Positions 19,436 to 28,902 are shown, counted from the first letter of the stretch. The stretch is 64,000 bases of DNA from Methanofollis sp. W23 (GCF_017875325.1 NZ_JAGGMN010000001.1:744001-808000); one strand, 5' to 3'. Numbers and translations are program-made. The notes: generated by a model not told the origin, from the sequence alone.

Positions 19436-20359
19436 GTGGGTCTGTTCCATGATCTCTTTGGAAAATCCGGCAAGGCACGCCGCAGGGAGGCGGCATATGC
19501 CAGACAACAGAAGCAACAGGGGTGGGAAGATATGACCGCCAGGGAAGACACCCCTGCAGCACCCGCCCAGGACGATGTCATCAAGGCCCTCTCGCAAGAA
19601 CTGATCGCCCGCGCCCATGGCGGGGGAGCTGAACCTGAAGTCCCTCTTGAAGAGACCGAGGCCTTCAAACAGTTTGCGGCATCTGCACGAGCGCAGGCGC
19701 CTCAGGTCCCTGGGCGGGCGGCGGGGAACCCTGCCGATCCCGCGACGCAGGTGGACTATGACGGGGTGATCGATGAGATCGTCGCAGAGACTCCTCAGGA
19801 TATGGCGCCGGTCGGCAATGTCGAGGCGATCTGTCCGTACTGCAACACGCACCTGAAGAGCAAGCCCCTCAAAAAGAAAAAGTGCCCGAAATGCCGCAAC
19901 GAGATCCAGGTGACCAGGCGGCCGACCGACGGGCTGAGGGTGCTGGCCACTGATGAGCAGGTGGACTTACTGGAGGTCCAGGCATATATCGAGTCTGGAG
20001 AGTATGAAAAACAGATCTGGTTGCTCAAAGAGAGGATGAAGAGGGTCGGGGCATCAGGGGAGAAGTACTGGCGGTGTGACGCCGGGATCGATGCGCGTTC
20101 TGTGCCGGTCGAGGCCTTCTACATGCACGGCAAAGTGGTCGCCGTCGGGTCGCCAGAGGAACGGGACGCTCTTGCGGTCCTCTGTATCCCTCGGTGCATT
20201 GGTATGCCGGTGCCCTTCCATGGCGACCCGAGGTTTGAGACCATGGACGATTATTATACCTCTCAGCGCTATGAACGGGCCCTTGAGGTCTACCAGACCC
20301 TGCCCAAGAGCAGGAAAAACAGCGAGTATGCGCGCGAATTACGGCGCATTCTTGGATGA
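19436..20359 (+). CDS. Zinc-ribbon protein of unknown function
   Basis: This soluble protein has about 307 residues from the GTG at 19436 (VGLFHDLFGKSGKARR). Alternative starts are ATG 19334 and ATG 19532. The N-terminal third is charged and low in complexity. In the middle lies a four-cysteine zinc ribbon, CPYCNTHLKS followed by KKCPKCRNEI. The C-terminal half is a globular helical region rich in charged and aromatic residues. It ends in SRKNSEYARELRRILG, which recalls a short TPR-like pair of helices. I do not recognise the family. The ribbon suggests nucleic-acid or protein binding, but that is inference. Confidence 0.7.
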   Translation: MGLFHDLFGKSGKARRREAAYARQQKQQGWEDMTAREDTPAAPAQDDVIKALSQELIARAHGGGAEPEVPLEETEAFKQFAASARAQAPQVPGRAAGNPADPATQVDYDGVIDEIVAETPQDMAPVGNVEAICPYCNTHLKSKPLKKKKCPKCRNEIQVTRRPTDGLRVLATDEQVDLLEVQAYIESGEYEKQIWLLKERMKRVGASGEKYWRCDAGIDARSVPVEAFYMHGKVVAVGSPEERDALAVLCIPRCIGMPVPFHGDPRFETMDDYYTSQRYERALEVYQTLPKSRKNSEYARELRRILG

Positions 20360-20896
20360 AGCGAAAGAGTTCAATCATGCGTGGGTCAGGGGCATGTCTC
20401 ACGCATACATAACTGCATGAGGATGTGTCCCGGGTGGATCCCGGGCCGGTCTTTGGCCCCCCTGGTCGCGGTCCTCCTCCTCTGGTCCTTTTCTTCGGCC
20501 CTGTAGAATCAGGCATGAACCCCTGGTTCACGCATACGCGATTGAACATGATCGTGGGTCTCGGGGGTGTGTGGACCTGTGCTTGCCTCTTCAGAACAGG
20601 GCACTTTGTGAGATCTCCGCCTCATTGCTGCACCCACATGTCCTCTTTCCGGGGGGTCCGGCGGTGCCCCCAGGCGCGATCTGAAGCGGGAAGGCACGTG
20701 ATCAAGAAGGGTACTCTGACAGATCTATGAGGGGTTTTACAGAGCCCCAACACCAGGAAATTTCCATCTCCTATGCATGAGGCGTGATCTCGCCTATGCC
20801 GAATTCTTCTACATGGCTCATTTTACGGGACAGAACAAGAGTCTCGACTGACCTTCAAAACCCTTAAAAATCAAAAAACGTGCACAAAAATGAAGA
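20360..20896. repeat. Intergenic stretch holding one complete repeat element
   Basis: Between the zinc-ribbon gene and tRNA-Arg there is no gene. It contains the complete element at 20497-20746 and a degenerate type A hairpin at about 20761-20816. Confidence 0.6.
20497..20746. repeat. Composite repeat element with inverted ends (250 bp)
   Basis: The left end GGCCCTGTAGAATC and the right end TTTTACAGAGCC are inverse copies. The left end carries a near-perfect type A hairpin in reverse orientation (GCATGAACC-CCT-GGTTCACGC, 20513-20533). This is followed by GATCGTGGGTCTC, GTGTGTGGACC and a GC-rich segment. The element starts right after the pyrimidine-rich tract GGTCCTTTTCTTC downstream of the zinc-ribbon gene. 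Confidence 0.75.
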
Positions 20897-20968
20897 CGCC
20901 CCGGCCGGGACTTGAACCCGGGTCAAAAGCTCCGCAGGCTTCTAGGATATCCACTACCCTACCGGGAC
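20897..20968 (-). tRNA. tRNA-Arg (anticodon GCG)
   Basis: On the minus strand the acceptor GTCCCGG pairs with CCGGGGC. The anticodon arm is GAAGC, loop CTGCGGA, GCTTT, giving anticodon GCG. The T arm is CCGGG-TTCAAGT-CCCGG. The discriminator is G and CCA is not encoded. A TATA-like ATATATG (minus strand, 21004-21011) lies about 40 bases upstream. There is no intron. Confidence 0.93.
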
Positions 20969-21062
20969 ACTGGAAGCGTGCTTAATAAAATTGGAGTTCA
21001 TCCCATATATTCATTCCCCTCGCCCGTGAGGAGAGGGGCGGGTGGACCCCGGAGCGCCCCCT

Positions 21063-21698
21063 CTATTCTTCAACCGTGTTCCCGACCTTGACTGTCAGGT
21101 CTACTTCCACATGGCCGCCACGGAGATCGAGGAGATAAGTGCCAGGGCTCAGGATTTTCACTTTTTTCTCTTTGACTGATGAATAGAGACCCCCAAACCC
21201 ATCTTCCTTCACGATGTTGCCGTCTTCGTCCCTGATCGTGATCGAGAGTCTGCTGTTCGCGCTCGGTCTGGTCACAGTCTCCCATTTTTCTTTGGACCCA
21301 TGGGTTACCAGCACCTTTCTGCTCTCGATCTCTGGTATAACCTCGGCCTCGACTATCATTGGCGGATAGGGGACTTCGATGGTCCAGGCCTTTGAGAACG
21401 ATGGGGTGTTGTTCAATTTTTCATGGAGGACCACCGGGTACTCGTGCTGCGCCGTCCGCGCCGGCGTGGCAGACGCACCTGGCCGAAGTGTGGGGTTGGT
21501 CTTGATCGGGTACGGCGTCGCCTCCGCGACATGGTTGCTGTCCATGACCGCGCCCGAAGAGTTATCATCTGGATCGACTGCCGTCCCGTCCTCCTGCATA
21601 GGAGACCCGGAATCACCAGACGGAATTTCCTCGGCACATCCTGCGGCCAACATGGCCATACAGAGGAAAAGAGGGAGGAGAATGTATGGGAGTTTCAT
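21063..21698 (-). CDS. Putative membrane-anchored lipoprotein
   Basis: This is a 211-residue exported protein. It begins with a hydrophobic signal sequence ending in the lipobox LAAGC (Cys21), so it is probably lipid-anchored on the outside of the cell membrane. A low-complexity linker rich in Ser, Asp and Pro follows. The C-terminal domain is beta-rich (about 90-211), with patterns such as SRLSITIRDEDGNIV and GTYLLDLRGGHVEVDLTVKVG that suggest an immunoglobulin-like sandwich. The ATG at 21698 is preferred over a GTG one codon earlier. No family is recognised. It stands alone beside tRNA-Arg. Confidence 0.78.
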   Translation of the reverse strand: MKLPYILLPLFLCMAMLAAGCAEEIPSGDSGSPMQEDGTAVDPDDNSSGAVMDSNHVAEATPYPIKTNPTLRPGASATPARTAQHEYPVVLHEKLNNTPSFSKAWTIEVPYPPMIVEAEVIPEIESRKVLVTHGSKEKWETVTRPSANSRLSITIRDEDGNIVKEDGFGGLYSSVKEKKVKILSPGTYLLDLRGGHVEVDLTVKVGNTVEE

Positions 21699-21818
21699 CA
21701 CGAATGAATACCATCTCTCGGTATATATGATTTTATAGCCATGGCAGAGGCAAGAGTATATATGCTTGATATCAGCGAAAGAGACAAAGTAATGAACATT
21801 TCTCCCTGCCGTTTCAGG

Positions 21819-22991
21819 TCATGATCGGGAATATTCAGAAATTATCCCATAAAATATCTCTTCAGCACAGATGAGCGAGTCGATGCGGACACGTTCATTG
21901 ACCCCATGGATCGTCGTCACCTCGCCGGGCCCGTACTCCACCGCCGGGAACCCGGCCATCCTGAGGTGGCGTGCGTCACTTGCCGCCCACTGGAAGATCG
22001 GGACCGGGTCTTCACCATAGACGCGCCTGATCTCGGCACAGACCCGTTCGGTCACCCGCGCTGTCGGCGAGGTGCAGGACGGGTCTGAGACGGCGGTCAC
22101 CTGCATCGCTGCCGACGGCGCCTGGTCTGCGATCTCAGAGACGATCTCGCTGGCCGTGCATCCCCACGGGATCCGCAGGTCCAGGTCCAGGTCACAGTGT
22201 TCGGCCACGATATTTGCTTTCTCTCCTCCCCTGACGACGCCAGGGTTGAACATGACGCGGCTGAGCACATGGTCCAGGCCCTGGAGCCCGAAGAGGTTCT
22301 CCAGCACCTTTGAGGAGCGCGAGATGATCGTCTCCATCTCTGTGCTCACCGGATACTCACGGCCGTGAAGCATCTTGAGATATTCGACGACCTCGTGCGC
22401 CTCCATCACCGCGCTCTTTCCGATGGCCGGGTACAGGGAGCTGTGGCCAGGTTCCCCTGAAAATGAAAGAGAAACCCGTGCAAGACCTTTCTGCCCGATG
22501 CATGGGGAAAGCGGAGGGGTCGGTTCTGCGATGAGAGTATCGCATGGCCTGAGCATCTTCTTGGCCAGGAGATACTCGATCCCATAGCACCCGCCAGTCT
22601 CCTCATCGCAGACAAAGACCACCTCCACCGGCGGTTCCATACCTGCGTCGACGGCACGCCTGAGCGCGGTGAGCAGGGCGGCGCACCCGCCCTTCATATC
22701 GCTGCTCCCCCGCCCCCAGATGCACCCGTCCTCTTCTGCCCCACTGAAGGGGGGGTGGCGCCACCCGTCTGCGAGAGCCGGGACGACATCGAGGTGTCCG
22801 CAGAGGAGAAGGTGCGGGCGAGGGTGCCTGGTGATGAGGTTGCACCGCCGTCCGTCCCTGGAGACGACCGAGCTCTCGATCCCGATCTCTGCAAGGTAGG
22901 CATGGATGTACTCGGCGACCTCCTGCGTCTCCCCTGGGGGGTTTTCGCTCCTGAGTCGCACCAGGTCTGTGCAGAGATCCGCGACACCCAT
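21819..22991 (-). CDS. M20 family metallopeptidase (ArgE/DapE/ACY1-like)
   Basis: This is a cytosolic zinc amidohydrolase or peptidase of 390 residues. Metal ligands and catalytic residues are visible in order: GHLDVVPA (His, Asp), RGSSDMKGG (bridging Asp), CDEETGG (catalytic Glu and metal Glu) and EPTPP. A dimerisation (lid) domain occupies roughly 170-290, and the final His lies in the C-terminal ATTIHGVNE-type segment. The family includes succinyl-diaminopimelate desuccinylase, acetylornithine deacetylase and carboxypeptidase G. The dap genes of this window are about 9 kb away, and methanogens normally use the DapL aminotransferase route, so DapE is not assured. It follows the unknown gene at 23007 by 15 bases, probably in one transcript. 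Confidence 0.88.
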   Translation of the reverse strand: MGVADLCTDLVRLRSENPPGETQEVAEYIHAYLAEIGIESSVVSRDGRRCNLITRHPRPHLLLCGHLDVVPALADGWRHPPFSGAEEDGCIWGRGSSDMKGGCAALLTALRRAVDAGMEPPVEVVFVCDEETGGCYGIEYLLAKKMLRPCDTLIAEPTPPLSPCIGQKGLARVSLSFSGEPGHSSLYPAIGKSAVMEAHEVVEYLKMLHGREYPVSTEMETIISRSSKVLENLFGLQGLDHVLSRVMFNPGVVRGGEKANIVAEHCDLDLDLRIPWGCTASEIVSEIADQAPSAAMQVTAVSDPSCTSPTARVTERVCAEIRRVYGEDPVPIFQWAASDARHLRMAGFPAVEYGPGEVTTIHGVNERVRIDSLICAEEIFYGIISEYSRS

Positions 22992-23006
22992 GTCGTTGGT
23001 CCCTCT

Positions 23007-23522
23007 TCAGGCGCTTACGCTTGATTTATATTCTTCAAAGAGTTTCCCGAGTGAGCCGTCGGTGTAGATACCGTTGAAAAACTCACGAGAGAAGAACTCG
23101 TTGACTGCATCGGCAAAGAAAGCCGCAGGCACCGGTCGCTTGCTGTCAGGGTCGAGGACGATCCTGAAACTCCGGTAACTTGCCGGATTGTCCGCGTCAT
23201 AGATCCCCCTCCAGAGCATCGGGAGTTTCTTGAACTTCTCCGGGTGGTTGGCCTTGAGCCACCTGACAAAGCCCGGGAAAAGCGGGCGGTCACCCTTCTT
23301 TTCTTCGTCAAGCCGCCAGCGCATATATTCCTGGTGCATCATGTTCTTTGGTGCCTGGTAGTTGATGGCATAGGTGCACAGCGTGTGCTCGATATGCGCG
23401 AGTGCGTCGAAGAAATAGAACGAGAGTACCGGGTGGAAGTCGCTTGGGTCCTCCAGGATCAGAGATTTCTCATAATACTTCACTAAAACCCTGAAATATT
23501 CATCCTCGAAGAGTTCGTTCAT
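23007..23522 (-). CDS. Conserved-looking hypothetical protein
   Basis: This soluble, aromatic-rich protein has 171 residues and no signal peptide, membrane segment or cysteine motif. Its composition (many Phe, Tyr, Trp and charged residues) and mostly helical pattern indicate a real globular protein. It lies 15 bases upstream of the M20 peptidase gene on the same strand, so the two are likely co-transcribed. I do not recognise the family and assign no function. Confidence 0.7.
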   Translation of the reverse strand: MNELFEDEYFRVLVKYYEKSLILEDPSDFHPVLSFYFFDALAHIEHTLCTYAINYQAPKNMMHQEYMRWRLDEEKKGDRPLFPGFVRWLKANHPEKFKKLPMLWRGIYDADNPASYRSFRIVLDPDSKRPVPAAFFADAVNEFFSREFFNGIYTDGSLGKLFEEYKSSVSA

Positions 23523-24969
23523 ACACTTTGTTTACTTGTTCATCCTATATACCATTGCATACTGGCAGGAACCGCGAATAGACGCAGAAACATCGGCCCT
23601 GTAGAGCCGCCCGGTCCCCTGCAGAAGAGAGGATTGAAGACGGTGACGTTTCCCTGTCGTGTGGTGGGGGCCTGAGGGTACAACCCCCAGGTGATGGGAG
23701 GAGCATACCTGCTGGCACCACAACAGTATTTGTCCTCCTTGAACGCTCGACAGAGGGGTTCATACCTCTGGCCCATGAACTCCCATGCTATGAAGATTGG
23801 TCGAGAACGTCAGGCAGTCGGAGCGGTGGCAGAATAATCCTCACGATATCCCTCTGTCTGCAGTCCTTGACCAATCGCCATTGCGGGGGTGCGTGCCGCC
23901 CCCCGGTCCCTCCACCCGAAGATAGGCGGAGGATGGCAGTGCGCTCTTCACGGTCATCTGTTCTGCCTTCCCGCCCCTATCTTCCTCCCTGGGGTCAGGG
24001 GGCAGCGCCCCCGGCGCGGTGGTGTGGGAAGGCATGAATGCATGTATGGATCAGCAACGAAAAGGGGTGGATTCCCTCACTATCTATACTGCTCTCTTCT
24101 GGGTGGGGGAGGGCAGGAGAGTTTTGGGATGATCTCAATGAAAATGATCCTTATGATGCGCTCTTTGGGTTTTTATGAGAATTTGAACCATCCCGATCTC
24201 GTTGAAGATGAAATGCAGATTACAGAGATGCCACAGAGATGCCTTTAGCATGATCGGCATTCTGCCTCCCCCGTTCTATCTTCCTCCCCGGGGTCCGGGA
24301 GTGTACCCCCAGACAGAGGAGAGGGGGGGCGTCACAGGCGAGTGGGGATCCCCCGCGGTTTCCTGCACTACAGGGGGAGGCACGGGTCCACATACCCTGG
24401 AGACCCACGATCATGTTCATCCCATATGCGTGAACGCCGGGCTCACGCATACGCGATGAAAAATTCTTGGTGGTCTCTGGGTTATGAATCCTTACTCCCT
24501 CTTCAGAGCAGGACCCACATGGGACCACCACTTCATTGCCGCCCCCACCTCTTTCTTCGTCGTGGGGGGTCAGGGGGTGCAACCCCCGGCGCGAGACATC
24601 AGTGAAGGTTCTGTGCTGAGGGCGGCCGATCTGATCGACGTGCCTTCCCACAGGCTTGCGCCAGGGGCTCTGCCCCCGGACCCCCGGGATGAAGAGAGGG
24701 CCGGGAAGGCGAAGGGCTGATCATTCGGACGATGTTTCTGCCCTCTGCATATCAGTCATGAGGAGCCTCAGTGTGATAAAATCCTTATTCAAACCTATAG
24801 AGGGGATCTTCGAGATCATTTATTTTCATGGTAAATTCTCTTGATGAATCTCTCTGGTGAGGGGGTGCACCCCCGGCGCGATCGAGACGACAATCCTCCG
24901 TAGAGAGAGCCATCCAGAGCATTTTTACAGAGCCGAAATAAGAAAAAGAAGAGAAGGGACCGGACCCGG
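23523..24969. repeat. Gene-free 1.45-kb stretch of repeat modules
   Basis: No gene is supported. In order it holds GC-rich palindromic pieces (about 23640-23700, 23885-23925 and 23990-24035), a reversed module C with GGCAGGAGAGTTTTGGGATGATCTC (about 24035-24140), and a copy of the AAATGATCCTTATGATG...GAATTTGAACC module (24140-24250). A fused double hairpin follows at 24411-24462, then another GC-rich palindrome at 24655-24690 and an end ATTTTTACAGAGCC at about 24920-24934. That end abuts the T-rich 3' side of moaA (AAAAAGAAGAG on this strand). Confidence 0.6.
24411..24462. repeat. Fused, symmetric type A hairpin
   Basis: Here the module is symmetric: CATATGCGTGAACGCC on the left and GGGCTCACGCATACGCG on the right. 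Two left halves therefore appear joined in opposite orientation, and the usual GATTCTACAGAGCC end is missing. This looks like a recombination product of two copies. Confidence 0.6.
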
Positions 24970-25848
24970 TCACTTAAAGAACGGTTCCCTGATCTGCACT
25001 GCCTTCACGAAGAGATCTTCAAGTTCCTTCCCATGCTTGCCCCTGATGTCGACGTGGTTGTCGGTCCGCAGGAGACAGGGCTTCAGGTAGCCGTCAGAGG
25101 TGACCCGCAGGCGGTTGCAGTAGGCACAGAACTCGGTGTTATGGAGAGGCCTGACCACCTCGATCTCCGCACCATTCAGACAATATTTTTTCCGGTGGTG
25201 CATCCGCCTGGTGAGAATCTCCTTTGAGTTCTTCGCGATCTTCTTCTCCAGGCCGTCCACATCCCCGTGCAGGGTGCACTCGTTGAACTCCATCATCTCG
25301 ATCACCTGAAGGATGAGGTCGTGGTTACCCCTGACAAAGGCAAAGAAGTCGTCGACCTCGTCCTCGTTGATGTCCTTGAGGAGGACCATGTTCAACTTCA
25401 CTGGAGTAAGTCCGGCGTCCACCGCGGCCTTGATACCCCTCACCACCTTGTCCAGCAGATCCTTTTTGGTGATGGCCTGGTAGCGCTCTGGCTTAAGAGT
25501 GTCGAGGCTCACATTCACCCGCGAGAGCCCCGCCTCCTTGAGGTCGTGGGCGAGTCCTTCGAGGAGCGTGCCGTTGGTGGTGAGCGAGACCTCGATCCCG
25601 TCAGGGACCGCCCTGACGATATCAAGAATATCCTTCCTGACCAGAGGCTCCCCGCCGGTAAGTTTCACGCTCCTGATCCCGAACTTTGCCCCGACCTCCA
25701 GGATTTCCTGGATCTCCTCAAGCGAGAGTTCTTCGCGCGGTTGCACCTCGCCCTCGGCATGGCAGTAGAAACAGTCCAGGTTGCACCTGGGAGTAATACT
25801 GAGGCGGAGGTTGGTCACCTTCCTGCCGAAATTGTCCTCAAGCATCAT
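24970..25848 (-). CDS. moaA: GTP 3',8-cyclase MoaA (radical SAM)
   Basis: This enzyme makes (8S)-3',8-cyclo-7,8-dihydroGTP, the first step of molybdopterin synthesis. Molybdopterin is needed in methanogens for formylmethanofuran and formate dehydrogenases. The protein has about 292 residues with the radical-SAM motif CNLDCFYCH near residue 20, the GGEPL SAM segment, and a C-terminal second iron-sulphur ligand set (EFCAYCNRLRVTSDGYLKPCLL). It ends in a short tail rather than the bacterial GG. Start: AGGAG lies five bases before the ATG at 25848, and this overlaps the end of rlmE by 11 bases, so the two genes are translationally linked. A longer frame to 25875 has no ribosome site. Confidence 0.95.
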   Translation of the reverse strand: MMLEDNFGRKVTNLRLSITPRCNLDCFYCHAEGEVQPREELSLEEIQEILEVGAKFGIRSVKLTGGEPLVRKDILDIVRAVPDGIEVSLTTNGTLLEGLAHDLKEAGLSRVNVSLDTLKPERYQAITKKDLLDKVVRGIKAAVDAGLTPVKLNMVLLKDINEDEVDDFFAFVRGNHDLILQVIEMMEFNECTLHGDVDGLEKKIAKNSKEILTRRMHHRKKYCLNGAEIEVVRPLHNTEFCAYCNRLRVTSDGYLKPCLLRTDNHVDIRGKHGKELEDLFVKAVQIREPFFK

Positions 25849-26437
25849 CGCCACTCCTCTTGAAGTTCTTTGCAATGATATATACCTCTCGACTCCCCCG
25901 CCTGGAGGCGTGAGGCCGGTACGTGCGCACTGACCGGAAATGCTTCTTCACTTCGGCATAGAACTCTGGAAAGTCTTCGCCCTGGAAAGACTTGCACAGG
26001 AAGTTCCCTCCCTCTTTGAGGAGCGTGACAGCAAATCCGAGGGCGTCCTCTCCTAGGGCGATGGCCCGCGCCTGGTCGTAACTCGTTGCCCCGGAGAGTT
26101 TTGGGGCTGCATCGCAGGTGACGACTGAGACCACGCCGCCAGCGAGTTCCCTGACCTCCTCCTGGACCTCGGGAGTGGTAAAGTCCCCGACTACAGTCGT
26201 GACGCCTTCCATCGGGGCGATCGGGTTGAGGTCCACCCCGATGATCCGACCGTGGGTAAGCGCCTGCAGCACCTGTAGCCAGCTCCCCGGCGCGGCCCCG
26301 AGGTCGACGACATTGTCGTCATCTCGAATGATCGAGAAACGCTTCTGGATCTCTGTCAGTTTATACGCCGCACGTGCCCTGAAACCCTCTTTCAGCGCCT
26401 TTTTATGATATTTGTCCTGTGTCCACTGTGAAGTCAT
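25838..26437 (-). CDS. rlmE: 23S rRNA 2'-O-ribose methyltransferase RlmE (FtsJ/RrmJ)
   Basis: This enzyme methylates the ribose of a uridine in the A-loop of 23S rRNA (U2552 in Escherichia coli). It has 199 residues. The N-terminus SQWTQDKYHKKALKEGFRARAAYKL carries the first catalytic Lys, DLGAAPGSWLQV binds SAM, CDAAP carries the catalytic Asp, and LCKSFQGEDF carries the second Lys. It is the first gene of a two-gene operon with moaA and is divergent from pcn, with about 100 bases between the starts. Confidence 0.95.
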   Translation of the reverse strand: MTSQWTQDKYHKKALKEGFRARAAYKLTEIQKRFSIIRDDDNVVDLGAAPGSWLQVLQALTHGRIIGVDLNPIAPMEGVTTVVGDFTTPEVQEEVRELAGGVVSVVTCDAAPKLSGATSYDQARAIALGEDALGFAVTLLKEGGNFLCKSFQGEDFPEFYAEVKKHFRSVRTYRPHASRRGSREVYIIAKNFKRSGDDA

Positions 26438-26493
26438 TGCCTTCTCTCCGCGATATTTTCAGCGCCCTGTTGCGGTACCAGATAGAATAAAAA

Positions 26494-26516
26494 ATATCAT
26501 GATATAATGTATAAAG
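26494..26516 (+). promoter_or_regulatory. Promoter region of the pcn-priL operon
   Basis: A TATA-like ATGTATAAAG lies at 26508-26517, about 25 bases before the pcn ATG, which fits a leaderless or nearly leaderless mRNA. It is directly preceded by the perfect 12-base palindrome ATATCATGATAT (26494-26505), which could be an operator. The region is shared with the divergent rlmE-moaA operon. Confidence 0.55.
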
Positions 26517-26536
26517 AGTCATATAAGGGGTTTGTA

Positions 26537-27280
26537 ATGTTAAAAGCAACGATTGATGCAGATACCTTCAGGGAGTCGATCGACGCGGTGGCCGCGCTCG
26601 TGACCGAATGCCGCCTCCACGTCGACGATACCGGGATCAGGACATGCGCGGTCGATACCGCAAATGTCGCCATGGTCTCTCTCGAACTTGGCACCGATGC
26701 CTTTGAGACCTATGAGGCCGCCCCTGAAGAACTTGGGATCGATATCGCAAAGATGAAGAGCATCCTCGGGATGATGTCGAAAGGCGACCTCCTCACGCTC
26801 AACCTCGCTGAGGGGAGCCACAAACTTGAGCTCTCTTTTGGGAGTTACCAGTATTCGGTCACCCTCCTTGACGTCAACACCATCAGGAAGGACCCCAATC
26901 CCCCCGCCATCGAACTTCCTGGCATGGTCGAACTGGAAGGCAACGCCCTTTCTTCGGCGATCAAGGCCGCCGATGTCATCTCCGACAAGATCGCCCTCGG
27001 GATCGAGGAGGCGACCGAGACTTTCTACATGATGGCCGAAGGCGACACCGACCACATCAGGCTCGAACTCGGGCGCGACCAGGTCATTGATCTCAGGGCG
27101 GCAGAGGTGCGCTCCCTCTTCTCCCTTGACTATCTCAAGGACATGGGCAAGGTCATGGCACGCGCCGAGAAGGTCAGGGCCGAGATCGGCGTCGACCACC
27201 CGGCGCGTTTCATCTTCGACCTGGCCGACGGGGGCGGCCACATCGAGTACCTCCTTGCCCCGCGGATAGAGGCCGATTGA
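26537..27280 (+). CDS. pcn: DNA polymerase sliding clamp PCNA
   Basis: This is the trimeric sliding clamp that tethers DNA polymerases, FEN1 and ligase to DNA. It has 247 residues from the ATG at 26537, the usual archaeal length; MLKATIDADTFRESIDAV is the family N-terminus. A frame extending ten residues upstream has no support. The DVNTIRKDPNPP segment is the interdomain connector and C-terminal LLAPRIEAD closes the fold, matching the PIP-box binding face. The TGA overlaps the ATG of priL by one base (TGATG), so clamp and primase are made from one message. Confidence 0.96.
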   Translation: MLKATIDADTFRESIDAVAALVTECRLHVDDTGIRTCAVDTANVAMVSLELGTDAFETYEAAPEELGIDIAKMKSILGMMSKGDLLTLNLAEGSHKLELSFGSYQYSVTLLDVNTIRKDPNPPAIELPGMVELEGNALSSAIKAADVISDKIALGIEEATETFYMMAEGDTDHIRLELGRDQVIDLRAAEVRSLFSLDYLKDMGKVMARAEKVRAEIGVDHPARFIFDLADGGGHIEYLLAPRIEAD

Positions 27281-28284
27281 TGGGCGTCGACCTGGACCTG
27301 AAGGACCTGGCACGATATCCCTTTTTAGAGGAAGCCCAGATATTTGCCAGTGACAGGACCGGGTCCATCGACACCTTCCTGGAGAGTCAGGTAGGAAAGA
27401 TCGTCCTGCCGCATGCGGTGGCCCGCGTGAAGGCGGCGCTCTTCCCTGACTCCCCTGGTCAGGAGGAGCCAGAGCCCCTCTCTGAGGTATCCATCTTTTC
27501 TTATGCCGTCGCCCGTGTCCTTGTCTCCTGTACCCAGGACCGGATGATGGCCGACAGGCTGGCAAGGTACGAGGCCACCCGCGCCGCCGCGGCGCTTCAG
27601 GACGAGGAGCCTGTGCTCAGGGCCTATGTCGCCGAGAGCCTCGGGATCGACCTTGAGGCGCGCGCCATTCCGGTCACGACCTATGTAGAACTCATCTCCC
27701 GTCTCCGCGACGACCGCTGGAGACTTGTCAACAGGGAGGTGTGCGAGGGTGCGGTTGCCATCGGTCCTATCGAGATCACCGAACTGCTGCGCGAGCGGAT
27801 CCGCGTCGTCGTCGGAAGAGACCTCCCGCTTGCGGTCCCGGCATCGCTCTGTGATACGCTCAAGCCCTCGGTCGACGAACTCACCGCCGCCCTGAGGGAG
27901 AAGACGCTTGAAGAGTTCGGTGAGGTGGACGAGACCTCGTTTCCGCCCTGCATCGCCGCCCTCATCAACGCCGTCACCGCCGGGACCAACCTCTCGCATA
28001 TGGGGCGGTTCGCTCTCACGGCCTTTCTCAATAACATCGGGCTCTCGACGACCCAGATCACCGAGGTCTTCCAGCGCGCTCCCGACTTCGACCTCTCGAT
28101 GACACTCTACCAGGTCGAGCATATCTCGGGCAGGTCAGGGACCGAGTATACTGCGCCCTCGTGCGCAACGATGCGGACCTATGGGCTCTGTGTCCACAAG
28201 GATATTCTCTGCGAGATGGTGAGCCACCCTCTCTCGTACTACCGGCGCAAGAAGCGACAGCAGGAAAGCCACAAGAAAGAATAA
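27280..28284 (+). CDS. priL: DNA primase large subunit PriL
   Basis: This is the regulatory, iron-sulphur subunit of the archaeal/eukaryal primase, which works with the catalytic PriS (not in the window). It has 334 residues. The C-terminal [4Fe-4S] domain shows four cysteines in the expected order: FPPCIAALINAV, SCATMRTYGLC and ILCEMVSHPLSYY. Translation probably starts at ATG 27280, overlapping the stop of pcn. The pairing pcn-priL is characteristic of methanogen genomes. Confidence 0.94.
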   Translation: MGVDLDLKDLARYPFLEEAQIFASDRTGSIDTFLESQVGKIVLPHAVARVKAALFPDSPGQEEPEPLSEVSIFSYAVARVLVSCTQDRMMADRLARYEATRAAAALQDEEPVLRAYVAESLGIDLEARAIPVTTYVELISRLRDDRWRLVNREVCEGAVAIGPIEITELLRERIRVVVGRDLPLAVPASLCDTLKPSVDELTAALREKTLEEFGEVDETSFPPCIAALINAVTAGTNLSHMGRFALTAFLNNIGLSTTQITEVFQRAPDFDLSMTLYQVEHISGRSGTEYTAPSCATMRTYGLCVHKDILCEMVSHPLSYYRRKKRQQESHKKE

Positions 28285-28440
28285 TCGGTCGTCGCACCAG
28301 GGCCAGACACTATTTTTTTCTTCTTACATTTCCCTCTTCAATCTGAGAGACGTGAGTATGCTCACGTGTACCAGTATTTTGACACTCATGTACCCAGGAT
28401 ACGAAGACGAGAAACAACGTGGGGAAACTCACGAAAAAAT

Positions 28441-28631
28441 GGCTCTGTAGAAATCCTCTTGATGAATCTCTCTGTCGGGGACGGCAGCACTCTCTTGATG
28501 GTCATCGATTCTGCCTTCCCGACCCTATCGTGGTCCCGGGGGTCCGGGCGGCACTCGCCCCCGGCCAAAGGGGTCGGAAGGCGGGTGACACACGTCTCAT
28601 CCACACAAGAGATGAGGGATTTTACAGAGCC
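28441..28631. repeat. Short composite repeat element (191 bp), minimal type
   Basis: The ends GGCTCTGTAGAAAT and ATTTTACAGAGCC are inverse copies. The interior is TCTTGATGAATCTCTC, then GACGGCAGCACTCTCTTGATGGTCAT, CTGCCTTCCCG, a GC-rich palindrome and GGAAGGCGGGTGA. It is the shortest clearly bounded member of the family and a useful reference copy. Confidence 0.75.
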
Positions 28632-28902
28632 GAAAAAATGGCTAATTAAAAACGGGCATGAACCTCGGGCTCAGGTATACGCAATTGAAAATGACTGTTG
28701 GTCTCCGAGTCGTGCACTGATTTGTGTTCCTCCTTCTGAGCAATGAGACCACAGGGAAACACTACTTCATTGCCCCCCTGCCTCTCCGTGTCGTGGGGGT
28801 CCACCCCCCCCGGCGCGAGACGGCAGGAAAGATCCTACGGTGCGGGCGGCACGTCTGATCAACGTGCCTTCCCACATCTTCGGAGAGATGATCTTCAGGA
28901 TT

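Noticed and set aside
21819-22991. Assignment of the M20 peptidase as DapE of the lysine pathway
   Set aside because: It is about 9 kb from dapA-dapB, is paired with an unknown gene, and methanogens generally use a direct aminotransferase route; the motifs fit several M20 members.
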